Positions 52,482 to 59,766 of a stretch of 64,000 nt of DNA are shown here, in pieces. Both the position numbers and the translations under genes were made by a program. The DNA lies in the NCBI GenBank assembly GCA_938034875.1, contig CALHND010000010.1, forward strand, positions 1-64,000. The letters run 5' to 3'. Within the stretch, counting starts at the first letter, position 1; every line of letters begins with the position of its first letter. The notes beneath the pieces are model-generated. The model was not told where the DNA came from. It ran no database searches and was given only the letters and a program-made list of their open reading frames with translations. This stretch comes from an uncultured Clostridia bacterium. Its GTDB lineage: Bacteria; Bacillota; Clostridia; Oscillospirales; Acutalibacteraceae.

Positions 52482-52647
52482 GCGTATGTTTTTCGAAAAG
52501 GTATAGAAAATGCTTATGGTCTTTTTCCTTACTTTTTTGTAGCCGTGAGGGCAATGCTTATTAATATTTCTTGTCTATCGTTTTTTATTGATCTTTTGAA
52601 GTACATTGTACCGCAAAAGAGAATTAAATAAGCATGAGCGATTTGTA

Positions 52648-52677
52648 AAAAGTTGAGCCGTCTTTTCAGGCGGCTCA
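52648..52677 (-). terminator. Terminator of the YjzC-like gene
   Basis: TGAGCCG (52654-52660) pairs with CGGCTCA (52671-52677). In the minus direction it is followed by ACTTTTTAC. Confidence 0.75.
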
Positions 52678-52687
52678 GTTGGTAGAA

Positions 52688-52876
52688 CTATTTAGTTGTC
52701 TTGCCAGATTTGTTTTTGGTTGGATCAACCATAAAATAGCTCTGGCCGGGCTTTTTTGTAGGCGGCAATGTTTCACCTTTTACGACAGTAACTTCGTGGT
52801 TAGTTTTACCACCACGAGGACCGACCACGCCATATTGACCTGATGCATTAGCCTTGTTTCCGGGTTTTAAAGTCAT
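52688..52876 (-). CDS. YjzC-like small protein
   Basis: 62 residues, MTLKPGNKANASGQYGVVG, then PRGGKTNHEVTVVKGETLPP and KKPGQSYFMVDPTKN. The block GQYxVVGPRGG and the LPPT-PGQ-Y segment match the small YjzC-like proteins of Firmicutes, whose function is unknown. ATG 52876 has AAGGTG six bases upstream and is preferred over a start three codons earlier. It is a monocistronic gene with its own terminator. Confidence 0.75.
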   Translation of the reverse strand: MTLKPGNKANASGQYGVVGPRGGKTNHEVTVVKGETLPPTKKPGQSYFMVDPTKNKSGKTTK

Positions 52877-52885
52877 AGTTATCAC

Positions 52886-53233
52886 CTTTCTTAATTATTT
52901 CTTTCTAAAAAGATAACTACAATATACCATATATGTAGTACCGCGTCAACAACTTAATAACTATATCTTGTATTTTAGATAAATATCAGAATATAACGCC
53001 TACAGATTATACACCCCCTGTTGATTTCTCAACAGAGGGGGTTATTTTTAGATATGCAATTTTACCTTAATGTTATCCCTACGATGTACACGGAGCTTCG
53101 TGGAATCGGCGACAGGTACTTATGCGCATCATGTTTTGTTAGAGTGAATGCAGCAAACTTGGTATATGGAATTATTTTTCGCTTGTTTTAATAGCGGCCT
53201 ATTCCGCAACACACGAAAGTGGAAAATTGCAAG
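52886..53233. other. Intergenic region with a strong hairpin and a doubtful short ORF
   Basis: A hairpin at about 53013-53042 (CCCCC and TGTTGA pairing with TCAACA and GGGGG, two-base bulge) is followed by TTATTTTTA on the plus strand. Beyond it, an ATG at 53054 opens a 45-codon frame to TAA 53189-53191. It has no proper ribosome binding site and no recognisable homology. I treat it as non-coding or as a gene remnant. Confidence 0.4.
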
Positions 53234-53749
53234 TTATAAATAAATATCCACTTCGTATTTATCGTCAATGAGTATATAGTTAACATTATGCTTTTGTGCG
53301 AGAGCTAACGTTTTTGCATTATCGTCCAATATATTCTTTAAAGTGCACCACTCATAATCTAACCGATTTTCAATGACACTTTCAAAACGCTTGATGTCGC
53401 TAAAATGCTTTCTTATGTAGTTTTCGCTCATTACAAGACAATAATATTTGATGCTATCAAGATATTCTTTTTCAAAATCCTTTGACCAGTCAAAAGGAAT
53501 ATAGCAGCCTTCTACGATCAGATTTTGCTTGTTTTCAATAGCGGTTTTAATCATTTCTCGTACTATGGGCCATAGGTAAGCGGTTAATTCTTCCTCATCG
53601 CTGATCGGAGTAAGTTCTGTGTTTCCGCTACGGATCAGCCCCATTTTCAAATGGTCTATTGATAAATAGGTATATTTATATTTTTCCAGCAACTTTTGAG
53701 CAAGTGCGGTCTTGCCCGTGTGCGATGCACCTGCGATTAAAATAATCAT
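53234..53749 (-). CDS. P-loop kinase-like protein (AAA/zeta-toxin type fold)
   Basis: 171 residues. Walker A LIAGASHTGKTALAQKLL (GxxxxGKT) is at residues about 4-21. YLSIDHLKMGLIRSG carries a possible substrate Asp, and LIVEGCYIPFDWSKDF a Walker B-like hydrophobic strand with Glu. These features fit small-molecule or nucleotide kinases of the adenylate kinase/AAA_33/zeta class. The substrate cannot be named. ATG 53749 follows AAGGG; the longer frame begins with GTG at 53758. No antitoxin-like gene is adjacent. Confidence 0.75.
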   Translation of the reverse strand: MIILIAGASHTGKTALAQKLLEKYKYTYLSIDHLKMGLIRSGNTELTPISDEEELTAYLWPIVREMIKTAIENKQNLIVEGCYIPFDWSKDFEKEYLDSIKYYCLVMSENYIRKHFSDIKRFESVIENRLDYEWCTLKNILDDNAKTLALAQKHNVNYILIDDKYEVDIYL

Positions 53750-53828
53750 TGCTTTCACCCTTGCAAATTTAATTTTTTCTATTTAATTATAACACATTGA
53801 TTTCAAATAGAAATAATATGCATAAAAA

Positions 53829-53854
53829 ATTCGCCCGAAGAAATTCGGGCGGAT
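53829..53854 (-). terminator. Terminator after the SGNH hydrolase lipoprotein gene
   Basis: TTCGCCCGAA (53830-53839) pairs with TTCGGGCGGA (53844-53853), followed on the minus strand by ATTTTTTAT. Confidence 0.85.
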
Positions 53855-53925
53855 AATTTTGATCTATAAATCTAATTATTTATCCTTTATATTGGTCTGA
53901 TGGCAATACGCACAAATATATGAGA

Positions 53926-54681
53926 TTATTTGTATTTTATATCTGTACCTATAAATCCAACATTTTCGAAGTCTTTTGGATTTGTTCTTATAATATAATC
54001 AATGTATGAATCAACCAAATTTGCTGTAAAAATATAGCCCATCGGATTCATATGACCAAGCAAGAAATACTTTTCTCTAAATGCATCGTCATAAATGGGA
54101 CCATACTTGTATAGGTCGATTACATACGAATTATCAAAATGCTCGGCAAGAGCGTACAGTGCATTTACCATTCCCTCGGTTTTCACCTTGTCTGTTTTTT
54201 CGCCTTCGTTGGGGAATGTGACAAAAAAGAATTTTGCGTCAGGGCTGATTTCCTTATATCTTCTAATAATTTCAGCATAATAGCTGATAAATGGGCTTCC
54301 CTCTGTTAATTCTGCGGTAATGTCATTTGCGTCCCCGATATTCATGTTCTGACCATAAATGTCGTTAACACCTAATGCGATAACGTATGCCTGACAAGCC
54401 TTTTCCTTATCCCAAAAGCCATTTTCACCAGCAAAATTATTAAGATACCCCTTTGCTGTCATTCCGCCTTTTGAGAAATTATATGCGGTCAGTCCATTTT
54501 TTCTGGCGATGTATTGACCCCAAGAATATTCGTATAAATCGTGATAACCGCGACTTCCGTTGGCGTCTACCGTTTCAAACTCGCCTGATGAAAGACTGTC
54601 GCCAATAAAGGCTATCGTTCTGAATATTGCCGTATTACTATAACCACCAACCAAATTTTCCAAAGGCTTTTCGTTTGTCAC
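53926..54681. repeat. Direct repeat copy A (SGNH hydrolase domain)
   Basis: Aligns with 55216-55971 at a constant offset of 1290 bp without gaps. Positions 54198-54560 are identical to 55488-55850 (363 bp), while both flanks are clearly diverged. Confidence 0.92.
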
Positions 54682-55122
54682 GGTTATTTGTCCCTCTACT
54701 GTATAATCAGAAATCAATAGATCAAACTGTTCTTTATCAAAAATGGAATGGCCGGAAGTATTAGTGCCATCACGGTGAAAACGCTGAGCTTCCGAGTGTA
54801 CTAAATCAAAATCACCGTTTTTGTATTCAATTCTTATAACAACGTAACCTTTTTCAATTTCTTGCGTGTCATCCTCATTCACTGATTGTTTTATGCCATT
54901 TAATCGAGTAATAAAATCTTTAAAGCCATCTATTTGAGAAATCACGGTATATTCATAGGAGTATTTCCCTTGAATATAGCTATCAAGATCAACAATTTTA
55001 ACGGATGCTACGTCTTCAACATTGCAAAAGTAACTTTGATCCTCTTCGCTGCCGAAAAGACTACATGAGCAACACGAAAATACAAGTGTAATGACCATAA
55101 CAAAACATATGATTTTTTTCAT
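53926..55122 (-). CDS. SGNH/GDSL hydrolase lipoprotein (tandem copy A)
   Basis: 398 residues. Lipoprotein-type signal (IICFVMVITLVFSCCSC), an N-terminal domain of about 120 residues that I do not recognise, then an SGNH hydrolase domain from about residue 165. Block I is FIGDSLSSGEF, block II GGMTAKGY, block III ALGVNDIYG, and block V GHMNPMGY with the catalytic His. The Asp normally three residues before this His is not present (FLLGH). Family members are esterases or deacetylases of cell-surface carbohydrate. AAAGGTG precedes ATG 55122. It lies 93 bp behind a shortened copy of itself. Confidence 0.82.
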   Translation of the reverse strand: MKKIICFVMVITLVFSCCSCSLFGSEEDQSYFCNVEDVASVKIVDLDSYIQGKYSYEYTVISQIDGFKDFITRLNGIKQSVNEDDTQEIEKGYVVIRIEYKNGDFDLVHSEAQRFHRDGTNTSGHSIFDKEQFDLLISDYTVEGQITVTNEKPLENLVGGYSNTAIFRTIAFIGDSLSSGEFETVDANGSRGYHDLYEYSWGQYIARKNGLTAYNFSKGGMTAKGYLNNFAGENGFWDKEKACQAYVIALGVNDIYGQNMNIGDANDITAELTEGSPFISYYAEIIRRYKEISPDAKFFFVTFPNEGEKTDKVKTEGMVNALYALAEHFDNSYVIDLYKYGPIYDDAFREKYFLLGHMNPMGYIFTANLVDSYIDYIIRTNPKDFENVGFIGTDIKYK

Positions 55123-55215
55123 TTGTTTCACACCTTTAAATGTTTTTTGTATTGTGGACTATGATTAGTTCATTTCTTTGATAGCAGAGCAAATTGTCGT
55201 TGTAAATAAAGTGGA

Positions 55216-55971
55216 TTACTTATACTGTATATTCGTACCGATAAAACCAACGTTCTTAAAATCATCAGGATTTGCGCGTACAATATAATCAATGTATGAA
55301 TCAATCAAATTTGCTGTAAAAATATAGCCCATCGGGTTCATGTGACCGTGCAAGAAATACTTTTCTCTAAATACATCGTCATAAATGGGACCATACTTGT
55401 ATAGGTCGATTACATACGAATTATCGAAATGCTCGGCAAGTGCGTAAAGTGCATTTACCATGCCCTCGGTTTTCACCTTGTCTGTTCTTTCGCCTTCGTT
55501 GGGGAATGTGACAAAAAAGAATTTTGCGTCAGGGCTGATTTCCTTATATCTTCTAATAATTTCAGCATAATAGCTGATAAATGGGCTTCCCTCTGTTAAT
55601 TCTGCGGTAATGTCATTTGCGTCCCCGATATTCATGTTCTGACCATAAATGTCGTTAACACCTAATGCGATAACGTATGCCTGACAAGCCTTTTCCTTAT
55701 CCCAAAAGCCATTTTCACCAGCAAAATTATTAAGATACCCCTTTGCTGTCATTCCGCCTTTTGAGAAATTATATGCGGTCAGTCCATTTTTTCTGGCGAT
55801 GTATTGACCCCAAGAATATTCGTATAAATCGTGATAACCGCGACTTCCGTCGGCGTCTACCGTTTCAAACTCGCCTGATGAAAGACTGTCGCCGATGAAG
55901 GCAATTTTTCTGAATATTGCCGTATTACTATAACCGCCAACCAAAGTTTCCAAAGGTTTTTCCGTTATCAT
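55216..55971 (-). CDS. SGNH/GDSL hydrolase without export signal (tandem copy B)
   Basis: 251 residues matching the SGNH domain of copy A at more than 90 percent by eye. Blocks I, II, III and V are all kept (GDSLSSGEF, GGMTAKGY, ALGVNDIYG, GHMNPMGY). It starts at MITEKPLETLVGGYSN, so the lipoprotein signal and the N-terminal domain of copy A are missing. ATG 55971 has AGGGAGA seven bases upstream, so translation is plausible and the product should stay in the cytoplasm. It could be a truncated duplicate on its way to decay. It lies upstream of copy A on the same strand. Confidence 0.78.
   Translation of the reverse strand: MITEKPLETLVGGYSNTAIFRKIAFIGDSLSSGEFETVDADGSRGYHDLYEYSWGQYIARKNGLTAYNFSKGGMTAKGYLNNFAGENGFWDKEKACQAYVIALGVNDIYGQNMNIGDANDITAELTEGSPFISYYAEIIRRYKEISPDAKFFFVTFPNEGERTDKVKTEGMVNALYALAEHFDNSYVIDLYKYGPIYDDVFREKYFLHGHMNPMGYIFTANLIDSYIDYIVRANPDDFKNVGFIGTNIQYK
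55216..55971. repeat. Direct repeat copy B (SGNH hydrolase domain)
   Basis: Partner of 53926-54681; see that entry for the identical block. Confidence 0.92.
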
Positions 55972-56030
55972 AGTCTTTTCTCCCTGCTATTTTTTTACAT
56001 AATTATATTTCATTCTTGAATGTTTTGCAA

Positions 56031-56063
56031 CAAAAATCCCCGATGATTTCTCATCGGGGATTT
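56031..56063 (-). terminator. ppdK terminator
   Basis: AAATCCCCGATGA (56034-56046), loop TTTC, TCATCGGGGATTT (56051-56063): a perfect 13-bp stem with a T-run on the minus side. Confidence 0.95.
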
Positions 56064-56085
56064 GATTGTTTTATAAAGTCAACAA

Positions 56086-58728
56086 TTACTTGTTATCCTT
56101 AATAGCGGCCTGAGCTGCTGAGAGGCGAGCGATCGGCACGCGGAACGGAGAGCAGGATACATAATTGAGGCCAATCTTATGGCAGAACTCGATAGAGGAC
56201 GGGTCGCCACCGTGCTCACCGCAGATACCGCAGTGGAGATTGGAACGAACCTTTTTACCCTTTTCAACTGCCATTTCCATGAGCTGGCCAACACCGGTGG
56301 TGTCAAGACGAGCAAACGGATCGGACTCGTAAATTTTGTTAGCATAGTAGGACGGGAGGAACTTGCCTGCATCGTCACGGCTGAAGCCGAATGTCATCTG
56401 TGTAAGGTCGTTTGTACCAAAGCAGAAGAAATCAGCTTCCTCAGCAATAACGTCTGCAGTAAGGCAAGCACGTGGGATTTCGATCATTGTACCAACTTCG
56501 TAGTTGAGCTCAACGCCTGAAGCAGCGATAACCTCATCTGCAGTCTTAACAACGATATTCTTAACGTACTTAAGCTCCTTAACTTCGCCGACAAGCGGAA
56601 TCATGATTTCCGGAACGATGTTCCAGTCAGGATGGTTCTTCTTAACAGCAAGAGCAGCCTTAATAACTGCCTTTGTCTGCATAACAGCGATTTCCGGATA
56701 AGTTACAGTCAGACGGCAGCCACGGTGACCCATCATCGGGTTGAACTCGTGGAGGTCAGAAATGAGCTGGTTAATCTGAGCAACTGTCTTGCCCTGTGAC
56801 TTAGCGAGCAGCTCAATGTCGGCCGGATCGGTCGGAACGAACTCGTGAAGCGGCGGGTCAAGGAAGCGGATGGTTACAGGGTATCCGCCGAGTGCCTCGA
56901 AGAGACCCTCGAAGTCAGCCTGCTGCATCGGCTCAATCTTGTTAAGAGCAGATTCGCGCTCTTCTTTAGTCTCAGAGCAGATCATTTCGCGGAAAGCTTC
57001 AATTCTGCCTTCGCCAAAGAACATATGCTCCGTACGGCAAAGACCAATACCCTGAGCGCCGAAAGCAGCTGCCTGCTTAGCATCTTCCGGAGTATCCGCG
57101 TTTGTTCTAACGCCGAGCTTCTTATATTTGTCAGACAGTTCCATAATACGGCCGAAGTAGCCGCTGTTGGGGTTAGCAGGAACAGTCGGGATGAGGCAAT
57201 CATAGATATTACCGGTAGAGCCGTCGAGCGAAATGCCGTCGCCTTCCTTAAATACCTTACCAGCGAGGGTGAACTGCTTGTTCTCCTCGTCCATTTTGAT
57301 TTCGCCGCAACCAGAAACGCAGCAAGTACCCATACCACGAGCAACTACTGCTGCGTGAGAGGTCTGTCCGCCGCGAACAGTCAGGATGCCCTGAGCATAT
57401 TTCATGCCCTCGATATCTTCAGGGGATGTCTCGAGACGAACGAGAACAACCTTCTCGCCCTTTTTGCCGTGCTCAACAGCATCTTCTGCGGTGAATACGA
57501 TTTTACCTGCAGCAGCGCCAGGAGAAGCAGCAATACCATTACCGATAACATTGTTCTTGTCAGCTTCTGCAAGAGCCTTAGGATCGAATGTCGGGTGAAG
57601 GAGCATGTCAAGTGATTTTGCGTCGATCTGCATGAGAGCTTCCTCTTCGGTGATCATCTTCTCGTCGATGAGGTCGCAAGCAATTCTGATAGCAGCGGCA
57701 GCTGTACGCTTACCGTTACGGGTCTGAAGCATGTAAAGCTTCTTATCCTCGATAGTGAACTCCATATCCTGCATATCGCGGTAATGGTTCTCAAGTGTAT
57801 TGCAAATTTCGATAAACTGATCGTAAACTTCGGGGAGGATTTCTTTCATCTTTGAAATAGGCATCGGAGTACGAACGCCGGCAACAACGTCTTCGCCCTG
57901 AGCGTTCATAAGGAACTCGCCCATGAGACCCTTATCGCCTGTAGCAGGGTTACGGGTGAAGGCAACGCCTGTACCGGAAGTATCGCCCATGTTACCAAAT
58001 GCCATCATCTGTACGTTAACTGCAGTACCCCATGAGTAAGGAATATTGTGGTCCATACGGTAGATGTTTGCACGGGGGTTGTCCCATGAACGGAAAACAG
58101 CCTTGATAGCTTCGAAGAGCTGTTCCTTAGGATCGCTGGGGAAGTCCTTACCGAGCTGATTTTTGTACTCAGCCTTGAACTGGTTAGCCAGCTCCTTAAG
58201 GTCGTCAGCGGTGAGGTCAACGTCGAACTCAACGCCCTTCTTCTTTTTCATTTCGTCAATGAGCTTTTCAAAATACTTCTTACCGACTTCCATAACAACG
58301 TCGGAGAACATCTGAATAAATCTTCTGTAGCAGTCCCAAGCCCAACGTGGGTTGCCGGACTTCTCAGCTATAACGTTAACAACTTCTTCGTTAAGACCGA
58401 GGTTGAGGATGGTATCCATCATACCCGGCATGGAAGCACGAGAACCTGAACGAACGGAAACGAGAAGCGGATTCTCAAGGTCGCCGAACTTCTTGCCACA
58501 GACTTCTTCCATTTTTGCGATGCTGTCCATGATCTCTGCCTGAATGTCAGCGTTGATCATTTTACCATCTTCGTAATACTGTGTGCAGGCCTCAGTAGAA
58601 ACTGTGAAGCCCTGCGGAACGGGAAGACCAATTTTGGTCATTTCCGCTAAGTTTGCGCCTTTGCCACCGAGCAGCTCGCGCATGGATGCGTTGCCCTCTG
58701 TAAAGAGGTAGCAATACTTGTGTGCCAT
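56086..58728 (-). CDS. ppdK: Pyruvate, phosphate dikinase
   Basis: Interconverts pyruvate + ATP + Pi with PEP + AMP + PPi. In anaerobic Clostridia it is often the glycolytic step saving ATP through pyrophosphate. 880 residues, the full length. The N-terminal ATP-grasp domain starts LLGGKGANLAEM, the phosphohistidine swivel has GGQTSHAAVVARGMG, and the PEP/pyruvate TIM barrel has GLCRTEHMFF and ends in CGEHGGDPSSIEFC with the catalytic Cys. Codon use is very even and G/C-rich at third positions compared with neighbours, as expected of a highly expressed gene. AGGAGG precedes the ATG; own promoter and terminator. Confidence 0.98.
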   Translation of the reverse strand: MAHKYCYLFTEGNASMRELLGGKGANLAEMTKIGLPVPQGFTVSTEACTQYYEDGKMINADIQAEIMDSIAKMEEVCGKKFGDLENPLLVSVRSGSRASMPGMMDTILNLGLNEEVVNVIAEKSGNPRWAWDCYRRFIQMFSDVVMEVGKKYFEKLIDEMKKKKGVEFDVDLTADDLKELANQFKAEYKNQLGKDFPSDPKEQLFEAIKAVFRSWDNPRANIYRMDHNIPYSWGTAVNVQMMAFGNMGDTSGTGVAFTRNPATGDKGLMGEFLMNAQGEDVVAGVRTPMPISKMKEILPEVYDQFIEICNTLENHYRDMQDMEFTIEDKKLYMLQTRNGKRTAAAAIRIACDLIDEKMITEEEALMQIDAKSLDMLLHPTFDPKALAEADKNNVIGNGIAASPGAAAGKIVFTAEDAVEHGKKGEKVVLVRLETSPEDIEGMKYAQGILTVRGGQTSHAAVVARGMGTCCVSGCGEIKMDEENKQFTLAGKVFKEGDGISLDGSTGNIYDCLIPTVPANPNSGYFGRIMELSDKYKKLGVRTNADTPEDAKQAAAFGAQGIGLCRTEHMFFGEGRIEAFREMICSETKEERESALNKIEPMQQADFEGLFEALGGYPVTIRFLDPPLHEFVPTDPADIELLAKSQGKTVAQINQLISDLHEFNPMMGHRGCRLTVTYPEIAVMQTKAVIKAALAVKKNHPDWNIVPEIMIPLVGEVKELKYVKNIVVKTADEVIAASGVELNYEVGTMIEIPRACLTADVIAEEADFFCFGTNDLTQMTFGFSRDDAGKFLPSYYANKIYESDPFARLDTTGVGQLMEMAVEKGKKVRSNLHCGICGEHGGDPSSIEFCHKIGLNYVSCSPFRVPIARLSAAQAAIKDNK

Positions 58729-59040
58729 ATAAATTTTTACCTCCTAAAAATAGATAACAAAATTAATGAAATGATATCCGTGTGAACACATCAACATAGG
58801 GTATCCTTGATATTATAACAGACAAACAAACTATTTTCTACACTTAAATTACTTTTTATAGGTATTTTTTTCAACAAAGTTGTGCCTGTTAAAAGCCTGT
58901 TTTTCGTTATTTCGCTTATTAACCATACTAATTGCTACAAAACATGCCATATTTTGCTTGAAAAAGGAGTTGCAATGCTTCATAATAAGTATAGTTTATT
59001 ATTAGGCAATTTGGGTAAAACTATGCGAAACAATTACCTC
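58729..59040. other. Divergent intergenic region between ppdK and pth
   Basis: A -10 box TATAAT for ppdK lies on the minus strand at 58817-58812, with an upstream TG (extended -10) and a weak -35. On the plus strand AAGGAG at about 58965-58970 precedes an ATG at 58976 that opens a 42-codon frame overlapping the start of pth. No known RNA was recognised. Confidence 0.5.
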
Positions 59041-59103
59041 GGGAGGAAAAATAAGTGTTTTTTAATAAAAAATCCATGCCGACCGGCGGAGTGGATTACA
59101 TGA
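58976..59103 (+). CDS. Possible 42-codon upstream ORF overlapping pth
   Basis: ATG 58976 follows AAGGAG at a good distance and runs to TGA 59101-59103 (MLHNKYSLLLGNLGKTMRN at the start). The TGA overlaps an in-frame internal ATG of pth (59100-59102, MIVGLGNPG) in ATGA form. The peptide resembles nothing known. It may be a leader involved in translational coupling, or chance. Confidence 0.3.
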
Positions 59104-59657
59104 TAGTAGGGCTGGGAAACCCCGGTACCGAATACGAAACAACACGGCACAACGCCGGCTTTATTGTGATTGATATGCTGGCACAGCAGCTCGGATGTAA
59201 TGTGAATAAACTGAAATTTAAGTCGCTGTACGGCATGGCCGATATCGGCGGAAAAAAGTGTCTGCTGATGAAGCCGCATACTTTTATGAACAATTCGGGT
59301 GAGGCGGTACGAGATGCCGCACAGTTTTATAAAGTACCTGCCGAGAATATTATTGTAATATCGGACGATATTTCGCTTGACGTAGGCAAGCTGCGCATTC
59401 GCCGAAAAGGCAGTGACGGCGGACACAACGGGCTAAAGAGCATAATTTATCTGCTTGGTTCAGATGCTTTTGCACGAATTAAAGTGGGCGTAGGTAAAAA
59501 ACCACACCCTGACTATGATCTTGCCGCATGGGTGCTGTCGCATTTTAAAAGTGATGAAGTCGCCGCTCTAAAAGAGGCAACTGAGCATTCCTGCGATGCC
59601 ATAAAACTTATGGTAGGCGGCAAAATTGACATGGCTATGAATAAATTTAACGCCTAA
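59055..59657 (+). CDS. pth: Peptidyl-tRNA hydrolase
   Basis: Releases tRNA from dropped-off peptidyl-tRNA. The core IVGLGNPGTEYETTRHNAGF holds the catalytic His and the Asn of the active site. MKPHTFMNNSGEAV and ISDDISLDVGKLRIRRKGSDGGHNGLKSI follow with the catalytic Asp. With the GTG start at 59055, which has GGGAGG eight bases upstream, the product is 200 residues with a 15-residue extension. With ATG 59100 it would be 185, nearer the usual family length. The neighbourhood pth-mfd is the Bacillus spoVC-mfd arrangement. Confidence 0.95.
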   Translation: MFFNKKSMPTGGVDYMIVGLGNPGTEYETTRHNAGFIVIDMLAQQLGCNVNKLKFKSLYGMADIGGKKCLLMKPHTFMNNSGEAVRDAAQFYKVPAENIIVISDDISLDVGKLRIRRKGSDGGHNGLKSIIYLLGSDAFARIKVGVGKKPHPDYDLAAWVLSHFKSDEVAALKEATEHSCDAIKLMVGGKIDMAMNKFNA

Positions 59658-59766
59658 AGTTACAATCATTGTTAACCGGTACAACTGCTATATTAATTTT
59701 CTGTGAGCTGCGCCATAAGCGGTGCGGCTCATAAATATGACCCATCGAAAGGAGGCTTTTGCGAAA

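Noticed and set aside
52935..52952. GTACCGCG sequence resembling a T-box antiterminator
   Set aside because: No T-box stem I, specifier loop or terminator partner could be found around it, and the neighbouring genes are not amino-acid related.
53234..53749. Zeta-type toxin of a toxin-antitoxin pair
   Set aside because: Only the P-loop kinase fold is visible; no epsilon-like or other small antitoxin gene is adjacent.
56845..57615. 256-codon plus-strand ORF inside ppdK
   Set aside because: It is the shadow of a highly biased gene on the opposite strand. The ppdK frame explains the sequence completely.
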